Source: Nitratifractor sp.
GTDB lineage: Bacteria > Campylobacterota > Campylobacteria > Campylobacterales > Sulfurovaceae
Reading direction: 5' to 3'
NCBI GenBank assembly: GCA_015490055.1
Contig: WFYP01000046.1
Location: forward strand, 1-12,671
DNA: 12,671 nucleotides
Made by a program: the position numbers and the translations under genes. Positions 7,685 through 12,671 of this stretch are shown here, in pieces (position 1 is the first letter of the stretch; every line of letters begins with the position of its first letter). The notes under the pieces were generated by a model. It was not told the origin of the DNA and did not search any database. It saw only the letters and a list, made by a program, of their open reading frames with translations.

Positions 7685-7843
7685 ATGGCAGTACCTAAGA
7701 GAAGACACTCTAAAACTAGAGCAGCTAAAAGAAGAACACACTACAAAGTAACACTACCAAGACCAGTAAAAGACGAAGATGGAACTTGGAGAATGCCTCA
7801 TAGAATGAACCTAACTACTGGCGAGTATAAGAGCCAAGATTAA
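7685..7843 (+). CDS. rpmF: 50S ribosomal protein bL32
   Basis: A 52-codon gene. The product begins MAVPKRRHSKTRAAKRRTHY, the conserved basic N-terminal tail of bL32, which reaches into the large ribosomal subunit. It has no cysteines, so it is the form without the zinc ribbon found in some bL32 proteins. The last residues, TTGEYKSQD, run slightly past the point where I recall Campylobacter bL32 ending. AAGGA at 7674-7678 is 6 nt before the ATG. The gene lies between the DUF177 gene and plsX, the standard bacterial arrangement, and ends only 3 nt before the plsX ATG. Confidence 0.97.
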   Translation: MAVPKRRHSKTRAAKRRTHYKVTLPRPVKDEDGTWRMPHRMNLTTGEYKSQD

Positions 7844-7846
7844 TTT

Positions 7847-8842
7847 ATGAGCGAAATTACTATTGCAATCGATGCAATGGGTGGCGACAATGGTTGCGAA
7901 CCCATCATCGATGGTTTAATACAAGCACTTGACGAAGCTAAATTTAAAGCTATTTTAGTTGGAAATCAAGACGAAATACTATCTTACCTTCCCCAATACT
8001 ATTTAGATGCTATCGAAATTGTTCACTGTGAAGATGTAATATCTATGAGCGATGCGGCGACAGATGCTTTAAAGAGAAAAGAGTCTTCTATTTTTCAAGC
8101 AGTAGAGTTAGTTCGTGATGGCAAAGCAAATGGTGTAGTTTCGGCTGGACATAGTGGGGCAACTATGACACTAGCTACACTTAGAATAGGAAGATTGCCA
8201 CATGTTAATAAACCACCATTAGCAACACTTATGCCAACAAATGCCGGAAGCAAATCTCTGCTTTTAGATGTTGGTGCAGTTACAGATTGTAAGCCAAGAA
8301 ACCTGTATGAGTTTGCAGTAATGGGTAAAGCATATGCTCAAGAGGTTATGGGTATATCTCGTCCTAGAATTGGTTTGCTAAGTAATGGTGAAGAGGATAG
8401 TAAGGGTAACGATTTAACAAAAGAGACATTCCCACTTTTAAAAGATATTACTGGCTTTGTAGGCAATGTAGAGGGTCGTGACATCTTTAATGGCTCTGTA
8501 GATGTAATTGTAACAGATGGTTTTACAGGTAATATTGTGCTTAAAACTAGCGAAGGTGTTGCATCAGCAATTATAGATTTAATGCGTCAAAATATTAAAA
8601 AATCTATTCCTGCAAAAATTGGAGCACTTTTAATGAAAAGAAAAGTATTTACCAATCTTAAAAAGCAGGTAGATTACGCAGAGTATGGTGGAGCACCACT
8701 CTTAGGTGTAAATGGATGTGCAATTATTAGTCATGGTAGCTCAAACGCCAAAGCTATAAAAAATGCAATATTCCAAGCAATTAAATTTGCAAACTCTGAT
8801 ATAAACAAAAAGATAGAAGAGGCTTTAGAAGAGCATAAGTAA
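7847..8842 (+). CDS. plsX: Phosphate acyltransferase PlsX
   Basis: Transfers fatty acyl groups from acyl-ACP to inorganic phosphate, giving the acyl-phosphate used by PlsY to start phospholipid synthesis. It is a peripheral membrane protein. The 331 residues are full length. Typical segments are AIDAMGGD at 7-14, AGHSGATM, GLLSNGEEDSKGND, VEGRDIFNG, VTDGFTGNIVLK and the C-terminal YGGAPLLGVNG. The ATG lies 3 nt after rpmF and has no clear Shine-Dalgarno site, so translation is probably coupled to rpmF. In most relatives fabH follows plsX; here plsX is the last gene of the run and is followed by a repeat-filled spacer. Confidence 0.97.
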   Translation: MSEITIAIDAMGGDNGCEPIIDGLIQALDEAKFKAILVGNQDEILSYLPQYYLDAIEIVHCEDVISMSDAATDALKRKESSIFQAVELVRDGKANGVVSAGHSGATMTLATLRIGRLPHVNKPPLATLMPTNAGSKSLLLDVGAVTDCKPRNLYEFAVMGKAYAQEVMGISRPRIGLLSNGEEDSKGNDLTKETFPLLKDITGFVGNVEGRDIFNGSVDVIVTDGFTGNIVLKTSEGVASAIIDLMRQNIKKSIPAKIGALLMKRKVFTNLKKQVDYAEYGGAPLLGVNGCAIISHGSSNAKAIKNAIFQAIKFANSDINKKIEEALEEHK

Positions 8843-8851
8843 TCGTATTTT

Positions 8852-8881
8852 TGTAGGGCGTGCTACCTTTAGCATACTACA
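8852..8881. repeat. Small inverted repeat (REP-like hairpin) just after plsX
   Basis: TGTAG (8852-8856) pairs with CTACA (8877-8881), and GTGCTA (8860-8865) with TAGCAT (8870-8875) around a CCTT loop, with a small internal bulge. The sequence TTGTAGGGCGTGCTA resembles short palindromic repeats scattered in other proteobacterial genomes, from memory only. The T-run lies on its 5' side, so it is a poor terminator for plsX. Confidence 0.55.
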
Positions 8882-8900
8882 CCATGTAAATTCTATTTGC

Positions 8901-8951
8901 ATTTGTAACTACCCAAAATGGTTAGGCTCTACAAATTACAATTTCTGTAAT
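8901..8951. repeat. Two adjoining AT-rich hairpins
   Basis: ATTTGTA (8901-8907) pairs perfectly with TACAAAT (8930-8936) around a 22-nt interior that itself holds a short ACC/GGT pairing. The next hairpin begins within its last bases: ATTACA (8935-8940) and TGTAAT (8946-8951) with a 5-nt loop. No coding potential is seen here. Confidence 0.45.
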
Positions 8952-9053
8952 ACTATCCAGCATGCAGGGGCAGACCCATTGCCATTAAGTTAAGAGTTTT
9001 AACTCCATAAAATGCACTAAGCTTAAAGCACAAAGCCAAAAGCTTGCCACCAT

Positions 9054-9080
9054 GTCATTCCCGTGAAAACGGGAATCCAC
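9054..9080. repeat. ATTCCCG...CGGGAAT hairpin inside the nested element
   Basis: ATTCCCG (9057-9063) and CGGGAAT (9070-9076) form a perfect 7-bp stem around TGAAAA. The flanks GTC and CCAC complete a unit reading GTCATTCCCG...CGGGAATCCAC. Repeats of this form are common as dispersed elements in many proteobacteria, such as the ATTCCC-N8-GGGAAT repeats of Neisseria. Confidence 0.65.
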
Positions 9081-9131
9081 AGTTTAAATTGCAGAAAAAA
9101 TATTTTTTCAACTTTTAGGCAGTTAAAATCA

Positions 9132-9157
9132 TGGACTCCCACTTCTGTGAGAGTGAC
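9132..9157. repeat. Diverged, inverted copy of the ATTCCC hairpin
   Basis: ACTCCCAC (9135-9142) and GTGAGAGT (9147-9154) pair at 7 of 8 positions around TTCT. Read on the minus strand, the unit begins GTCACTCTCAC and ends GGGAGTCCA, matching the plus-strand unit at 9054-9080 with several substitutions. The two copies are the inner arms of the larger palindrome. Confidence 0.55.
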
Positions 9158-9167
9158 GAAGTGGTTA

Positions 9168-9197
9168 GCTTTAAGCCTTTGGCTTTGAGCTTAAAGC
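9168..9197. repeat. Perfect 9-bp hairpin in the right arm
   Basis: GCTTTAAGC (9168-9176) and GCTTAAAGC (9189-9197) are exact reverse complements around a 12-nt loop, CTTTGGCTTTGA. The left arm holds the corresponding piece at 9021-9045 in a form about 5 nt shorter, so the hairpin is intact only on this side. Confidence 0.55.
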
Positions 9198-9236
9198 CAA
9201 GAAATGGCTATAAAATCCTTAACTTAATGGCAATGA

Positions 9237-9304
9237 TGGCTACCCTGAATGTTGTAAGTAAAATACTTTACTTTAAGTATAGGATAGCCACAAGGGTATA
9301 ACCC
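9237..9304. repeat. Second nested hairpin between the palindrome and tyrA
   Basis: TGGCTACCC (9237-9245) pairs with GGATAGCCA (9282-9290) at 8 of 9 positions. Inside, AAGTAAA (9256-9262) and TTTACTT (9267-9273) form a perfect 7-bp stem with an ATAC loop. A last small hairpin, GGGT-ATA-ACCC, occupies 9294-9304. Any of these could help end transcription between the convergent plsX and tyrA genes, but none has the T-tail of a standard intrinsic terminator. Confidence 0.45.
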
Positions 9305-9331
9305 ATACAAGTAAATAATTGTAACTTCAGC

Positions 9332-10174
9332 TTACAAAATATCGTGTAGTTTATTGGCATTTAGAATCCAATTTCTTAACTCTTCCCAATTTTCGTTTTC
9401 TACCAACTCTTGGAATTTTGCTAATTCTCTATTTATACTATCTACAGCATCTAGTAGATTATCTTTATTCTGTTTAAATACATCTATCCACATATTTGGT
9501 GAACTTTTGGCAATTCGGCTCATATCTTTAAAGCCTCCGCCAGCCATAGCTAAAATACTTTGTGGATTTTGTTGTGCCATTACTGCATTAGCTAAAGAGA
9601 AACTAACAGCGTGTGGCATATGCGAAATATAGGCAGCGTGTCTATCGTGCTCTTTTGCTCCCATATAGAAAATTTTCATACCCAATTCTCTAAAGAGGTT
9701 TTTAGCCAGTTTCAAATGTTTTGGGTCATTCTCTTCTGTGTCGCAAAGTACTACTACTTTACCTCTATATAGCTTTCTATCAGCAGCTGTTGGTCCAAAC
9801 TTTTCGGTTCCTGTCATTGGGTGAGCTGCGACAAAATTTGCTCTTATCTCTTTTGGAATGGCTTTTATAATTAACTCTTTTGTACTACCAAAATCTATTA
9901 CAGTAGTATGCTCTGATATATCTTTTAACTCGGGAATAATCTTTAGCATAGCATTTACAGGTACGGTTAAAATTATTAAATCTAAATCTAACAAATCATT
10001 AATATCATCTGTAATTCTATCTGCAATTTTAAGCTCTAGTGCCTCTATGCAGTGTTGGTCGTTGTGGTCTATTCCTACAATTTCTAACTTTTCACCCTTG
10101 TTTTTGTAGAGTTTTTTTAAAGCTAGGGCAAAAGAGCCACCCATTAAGCCTAAACCTATAATTCCTACTTTCAT
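9332..10174 (-). CDS. tyrA: Prephenate dehydrogenase
   Basis: Oxidatively decarboxylates prephenate to 4-hydroxyphenylpyruvate with NAD(P), the branch to tyrosine that competes with pheA in this window. The 280 residues are full length for a monofunctional TyrA. The N-terminal Rossmann domain shows GLGLMGG (GxGxxG at 7-12) and an Asp-containing strand (GIDHN) that favours NAD. Later come AAHPMTGTEKFGP, HAAYISHMPHA with the catalytic histidine region, and AGGGFKDMSRIAKSSPNMW, all typical of the family. There is no ACT or chorismate mutase domain. The start lies 1 nt after the bpt stop, with AAAGGA (minus strand, 10190-10185) 10 nt upstream, so it is the second gene of a bpt-tyrA operon. Confidence 0.95.
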   Translation of the reverse strand: MKVGIIGLGLMGGSFALALKKLYKNKGEKLEIVGIDHNDQHCIEALELKIADRITDDINDLLDLDLIILTVPVNAMLKIIPELKDISEHTTVIDFGSTKELIIKAIPKEIRANFVAAHPMTGTEKFGPTAADRKLYRGKVVVLCDTEENDPKHLKLAKNLFRELGMKIFYMGAKEHDRHAAYISHMPHAVSFSLANAVMAQQNPQSILAMAGGGFKDMSRIAKSSPNMWIDVFKQNKDNLLDAVDSINRELAKFQELVENENWEELRNWILNANKLHDIL

Positions 10175-10175
10175 A

Positions 10176-10934
10176 TTACTTATTTCCTTTATAATCTACC
10201 CATTGTGGCTCTTCATCAAAGTTTGGAAAGCCATCTAAAATTTGCAGAGGTTTAAAGTTTTGCTTATACTCAAAAGCTTTACAACCATCTACCCAATAAC
10301 CTAAATATATCCAATTTAGCCCTAAATCTTTAGCAATATCTATCTGTTTTATTAGAGAATATGTACCTAATGAGTAGCGTGCATAATCTGGGTCGTAAAA
10401 GAAGTAGATAGAGCTTATGCCATCTTCTACAATATCTATTAAGTCCACGCCAACTAATTTGTTATCTATAAAATATAGTACCTCTTTCCCAAAGTTGTAT
10501 GGACCTTCGGCGAAATTTTCTAAGTACTCTTTTGGTGTAATTCCTCCACCACTCCAGCCATCTTTTTCTCGTTTCCAATTATGATATTTATTATATAAAT
10601 CAATATGATGTGCTGTTACAGTTGGTTTTTGAATTACTATTTTTGTCTCTTTGTTTCTATTTATCGCTTTTCTTTGAGATTTAGATGTTTTAAAGTTTTT
10701 TACATCGATTCTTAAACTTTTGCACTCATTACAACCTTGGCAAATAGGGTAAAAGTAGTACTTTCCAAATCGTCGCCAACCTCTCTGTACGACTGTTGTA
10801 TTAAATTTTGCATTAGAGTTAAATACATAACGATAATTCATTCTTACACTTCTACCTTTTAAGTAGGCACAATCGTAATCTAATGTACAAAAATCTGTTG
10901 ATGGTGGATTTAATTTACTGTTTTCGCTCTTCAT
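10176..10934 (-). CDS. bpt: Aspartate/glutamate leucyltransferase (N-end rule aminoacyl-tRNA-protein transferase)
   Basis: Transfers leucine from Leu-tRNA to proteins with N-terminal Asp or Glu, marking them for ClpS/ClpAP. The bacterial Bpt group is related to eukaryotic Ate1 arginyltransferases and is often annotated as such. The 252 residues hold the Ate N-terminal domain (Cys16 and Cys22 of the CAYLKGRSVRMNYRYV region, RGWRRFG, and a CxxCxxC at 65-71). The C-terminal GNAT-like domain carries YFFYDPDYARYSLGTYS and YLGYWVDGCKAFEYK. Leucyl rather than arginyl specificity is inferred from family knowledge. The ATG has no Shine-Dalgarno site, and a good extended -10 stands only 6 nt upstream, so the mRNA may be leaderless. 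tyrA follows after 1 nt. Confidence 0.88.
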   Translation of the reverse strand: MKSENSKLNPPSTDFCTLDYDCAYLKGRSVRMNYRYVFNSNAKFNTTVVQRGWRRFGKYYFYPICQGCNECKSLRIDVKNFKTSKSQRKAINRNKETKIVIQKPTVTAHHIDLYNKYHNWKREKDGWSGGGITPKEYLENFAEGPYNFGKEVLYFIDNKLVGVDLIDIVEDGISSIYFFYDPDYARYSLGTYSLIKQIDIAKDLGLNWIYLGYWVDGCKAFEYKQNFKPLQILDGFPNFDEEPQWVDYKGNK

Positions 10935-10940
10935 ATCGCG

Positions 10941-10949
10941 ATTGTATCA
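10941..10949 (-). promoter_or_regulatory. Extended -10 promoter for bpt, implying a leaderless start
   Basis: Read on the minus strand the sequence is TTTTTGATACAAT: T-run, TG, A, TACAAT. The hexamer occupies 10946-10941, and the bpt ATG begins at 10934. A start point 6-7 nt past the -10 would fall on or next to the ATG. The 8-bp palindrome ATCGCGAT (10935-10942) lies between the hexamer and the ATG. Confidence 0.5.
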
Positions 10950-10955
10950 AAAAGT

Positions 10956-10964
10956 TGGTATAAT
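10956..10964 (+). promoter_or_regulatory. Consensus extended -10 promoter for the trmN6-like operon
   Basis: TG-G-TATAAT is a perfect extended -10. Transcription would start near 10971, leaving a leader of only about 14 nt before the ATG at 10985, with no obvious Shine-Dalgarno site. Its upstream region overlaps the divergent bpt promoter; the two hexamers are 12 bp apart. Confidence 0.65.
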
Positions 10965-10984
10965 TCGGTTAAAAAAGATAACAT

Positions 10985-11689
10985 ATGAAGCTGTTTTTAT
11001 ACCAATCTCCCGATGGATACTGTTATAATAGTGACTCAATTTTTCTTTACGCTTTTGCAAAAGAGTTTAATATTCGTGGTAATGTTTTAGATATTGGCTG
11101 TGGTGTTGGGGTTATTAGCTCACTTTTGGCTAAAGATTTTAAAGCAAACTATTACGCTGTAGAGAAGCAAGAGCAGATGTATAACTATGCGGTAAAAAAT
11201 TTTGAAATAAATGGTTTAAGTGTGAAGATTCAAAACAAAACTTTACAAGAGTATAAGCCAGATGTAGAATTTGATTTTATTGTATCAAATCCACCATTTT
11301 ATAAAGTAGATAACAACCAAAGCCCCAATGTGTCGAAAAATATTGCAAGATACGAGCACCATTTGCCACTAAGTTTACTTATAGCTAAGGGTGCTAAAAT
11401 GTTAAAGCAAAGAGGCTATTTTGTATTTTGCTACGATGCGTGGCAGATAGATGATATAATGAGTGAGTTAAAGAGTTGCAACCTTCAGCCAGAATTTGTA
11501 AAATTTGTACATCCAAAAGCTAATAAAGAGGCAAAAATTGTTATGATAGCAGCTAGAAAAGGCTCTAAAGCAAAGTGTAAAATTATGCCACCTTTAATTG
11601 TATTTGATGAAGATGGCAAATATACACAAGAGGCAAGCCGTGCATTTAAAGATGCAAATACACACTCTATAAAGGCTATAAGTGATTAG
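10985..11689 (+). CDS. trmN6: SAM-dependent methyltransferase, TrmN6-like (tRNA1Val adenine-37 N6)
   Basis: A 234-residue class I methyltransferase. Motif I is VLDIGCGVG at 34-42, and the catalytic NPPFY stands at 102-106, the signature of N6-adenine or amino-group methylation. The N-terminal YQSPDGYCYNSDSIFL resembles the QxxxGYRFSxDSxLL stretch of the YfiC/TrmN6 group (COG4123), which methylates A37 of tRNA-Val in E. coli. That family resemblance is the basis for the call. RNA substrate specificity cannot be read from sequence, and a protein N5-glutamine methyltransferase such as PrmC is less likely because of the short N-terminus. SAM from metK would be the donor. The gene overlaps the next one by 8 nt. 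Confidence 0.75.
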   Translation: MKLFLYQSPDGYCYNSDSIFLYAFAKEFNIRGNVLDIGCGVGVISSLLAKDFKANYYAVEKQEQMYNYAVKNFEINGLSVKIQNKTLQEYKPDVEFDFIVSNPPFYKVDNNQSPNVSKNIARYEHHLPLSLLIAKGAKMLKQRGYFVFCYDAWQIDDIMSELKSCNLQPEFVKFVHPKANKEAKIVMIAARKGSKAKCKIMPPLIVFDEDGKYTQEASRAFKDANTHSIKAISD

Positions 11690-12065
11690 AGAAGATGGGT
11701 ATAAATTTTGTTTTGATTCATCAGCATGTGCCAGCTGTGGTGGGGCTTGCTGTATTGGCGAGAGTGGTTATATTTGGGTGAATTATCCAGAGATAGAGGC
11801 TATGGTAGAGCATCTTAAACTAAGTATAGAAGAGTTTGCAAAAACTTATCTTATAAGAGCAAAAAATCGATACTCTCTAAAAGAGTATAAAGACGAAGAG
11901 TTGGGTTATGCTTGCATATTTTTTGACAAGAGTAAAAGAATGTGCAGTATATACGAAGTACGCCCAAAACAGTGTAGAACTTTCCCTTTTTGGTCGCAAT
12001 TTAAAAGCGATACAAAAGAGTTAATAAAAGAGTGTCCAGGAGTAATATTAGATGAAAATAGTTAA
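11682..12065 (+). CDS. YkgJ-family cysteine-cluster protein (Zn/Fe-chelating domain)
   Basis: A 127-residue protein with CxxCGGxCC at 16-24 and further cysteines at 78, 88, 98 (in RPKQCRTFPFW) and 119. This is the pattern of the YkgJ/UPF0153 putative zinc- or iron-chelating family, whose biochemical role is not established. The GTG start at 11682 overlaps the upstream TAG by 8 nt, with AAAGG at 11671-11675 as ribosome site; the nearby ATG at 11695 is out of frame. Close coupling to a tRNA methyltransferase hints at a role near RNA modification or metal handling, but this is weak inference. It overlaps the following gene by 14 nt. Confidence 0.85.
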   Translation: MIREDGYKFCFDSSACASCGGACCIGESGYIWVNYPEIEAMVEHLKLSIEEFAKTYLIRAKNRYSLKEYKDEELGYACIFFDKSKRMCSIYEVRPKQCRTFPFWSQFKSDTKELIKECPGVILDENS

Positions 12066-12671
12066 ATATATTTTAGTAGCATTATTGCTTAGTAGCGTTA
12101 CATTTGCAGGTAATAATGAAAACGAAGATGCATTAATAATGAAAGCATTAGTTTATGCTAAGAGTAATCCAAAAGAGGCAGCCAATACTTGGAAAAAACT
12201 GTTTGAATTAACAAATAACGAAAAGTATTTAGTAGAGTATTTTTATTCATCTTTAGAGTATAGAGATATTAAAGATGTAATTAAAGAGTTAAAAGTTGTA
12301 CTTAGTAAAAAGAAGAGTAAAGAGCTTTATGAATTATTAGGTGGACTCTACTCTAAAGATGGCAATACCGATGGTGTTATCGAAGTAATAGAGGATATGT
12401 CTAATAAAGATATAGATTCTATGTATGAATTGGCATATCTTTATTCTTTAAAAGGTGAAGATGATAAATCTCTTAGTATATATAAAAAATTATATCAAAA
12501 AGAGCATAATTGGAAGAGTTTAAAAGGGATAATCTCTATACTCTATAAACAAAAAAAATTTAAAGAGGCTTCTAATTTATTGTGGAGTGCAATACAAAAA
12601 GAGAAACTACCAACAGAAGCATATATGGTATATGCAGGCTTTTTAAACTTAACAAAAGATCCAAATAAAGC
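12052..12671 (+). CDS. Exported helical-repeat (TPR-like) protein, 3' end outside window
   Basis: An open frame of 206 codons runs off the end of the window. It starts inside ykgJ (14-nt overlap) with AGGAG at 12038-12042, 9 nt upstream. The first 19 residues (MKIVKYILVALLLSSVTFA) form a classical Sec signal peptide with likely cleavage after TFA, so the product is periplasmic or outer-membrane associated. The rest is alternating helices with TPR-like spacing, for example MYELAYLYSLKGEDDKSLSIYKKLY and LKGIISILYKQKKFKEASNLLW, in a Lys/Glu-rich composition. I do not recognise a specific family, and the repeat assignment is by eye. Related exported TPR proteins act as scaffolds; the function here is unknown. 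Confidence 0.7.
   Translation, partial: MKIVKYILVALLLSSVTFAGNNENEDALIMKALVYAKSNPKEAANTWKKLFELTNNEKYLVEYFYSSLEYRDIKDVIKELKVVLSKKKSKELYELLGGLYSKDGNTDGVIEVIEDMSNKDIDSMYELAYLYSLKGEDDKSLSIYKKLYQKEHNWKSLKGIISILYKQKKFKEASNLLWSAIQKEKLPTEAYMVYAGFLNLTKDPNK

Larger units (their letters stand above)
8977..9235. mobile_element. Nested palindromic element, possibly a MITE or REP composite
   Basis: CATTGCCATTAAGTTAAG at 8977-8994 is a perfect 18-bp inverted match to 9218-9235. Weaker arm similarity reaches outward to CTATCC (8953-8958) and GGATAG (9282-9287). Inside, CAAAGCCAAA (9031-9040) pairs with TTTGGCTTTG (9178-9187), flanked by GCTTAAAGC/GCTTTAAGC versions. Further in are two hairpins of the ATTCCC type, and near the centre stands the 14-bp palindrome AAAAAATATTTTTT (9095-9108). 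No transposase or convincing ORF is present. The layout is that of a non-autonomous element or nested repeat insertions, folding either as a cruciform or as a long hairpin RNA. The mobile origin is inferred; I saw no clear target-site duplication. Confidence 0.5.

Noticed and set aside
9131..9301. A 56-codon frame on the plus strand (beginning MDSHFCESDE) inside the repeat region
   Set aside because: It has no ribosome site and its sequence is made of the arms of the inverted repeats. The predicted product has no recognisable features. Chance frame.
8843..9331. A CRISPR array or direct-repeat array
   Set aside because: The repeats are inverted and nested, with no regularly spaced direct repeats or unique spacers of equal size.
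10176..10934. Arginyl-tRNA-protein transferase (Ate) as the name for this gene
   Set aside because: Bacterial members of this size belong to the Bpt group, shown in Vibrio to transfer leucine. I kept the Bpt name and note that the tRNA specificity is inferred.
1..12671. A new defence, mobile or secondary-metabolite system
   Set aside because: All sizeable genes belong to known housekeeping families in conserved Campylobacterota order, and I saw no nuclease, toxin, transposase or biosynthetic cluster genes. Only the repeat region, the 59-residue gene and the truncated repeat protein remain unexplained.

Overview
The window looks like ordinary chromosome from an AT-rich member of the Campylobacterota (Epsilonproteobacteria), probably a Sulfurovum- or Sulfurimonas-like organism. 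The evidence is gene order: lysA-pheA-hisC-...-dxs, followed by ferredoxin-ndk-DUF177-rpmF-plsX. I recall both blocks from Campylobacter and its relatives. The protein sequences and the extended -10 promoters (TGnTATAAT after T-rich DNA) fit that group. Genus-level placement is inference.

Positions 1-6306 (+) form one tightly packed run: lysA (5' end cut off), pheA, hisC, an unrecognised 59-residue gene, dxs and metK. Neighbours overlap or lie at most 22 nt apart. It serves lysine, phenylalanine/tyrosine and histidine synthesis, isoprenoid precursors and S-adenosylmethionine. In Campylobacter, fliF-fliG-fliH sit between hisC and dxs. Here that place holds only the 59-residue gene, which suggests a non-flagellated lineage or relocated flagellar genes.

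Positions 6340-8842 (+) hold a ferredoxin gene with its own promoter and terminator. After it come ndk, a DUF177/YceD gene, rpmF (52 codons) and plsX, probably read from a promoter just upstream of ndk. These genes join nucleotide supply, ribosome assembly and the start of phospholipid synthesis. The fabH gene that usually follows plsX is absent.

Positions 8843-9331 contain no convincing gene. They lie between the convergent plsX and tyrA genes and are filled with inverted repeats. The main structure is a nested palindrome of about 260 bp with perfect 18-bp outer arms (8977-8994 and 9218-9235). It is accompanied by several smaller hairpins. It looks like a non-autonomous mobile or REP-type composite and is the least explained part of the window.

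Positions 9332-10934 (-) carry bpt and then tyrA, one nucleotide apart. A 50-bp divergent promoter region separates bpt from a second + strand operon (10985-12671): a TrmN6-like tRNA methyltransferase, a YkgJ-type cysteine-cluster protein, and an exported helical-repeat protein that runs off the window. The three genes overlap end to end.

I found no phage, CRISPR, toxin-antitoxin, restriction or defence genes, no rRNA or tRNA genes, and no intact transposase. I do not see a new multi-gene system. The points most worth following up are the nested palindrome, the missing flagellar genes with the small ORF in their place, and the overlapping divergent promoters with a possibly leaderless bpt.
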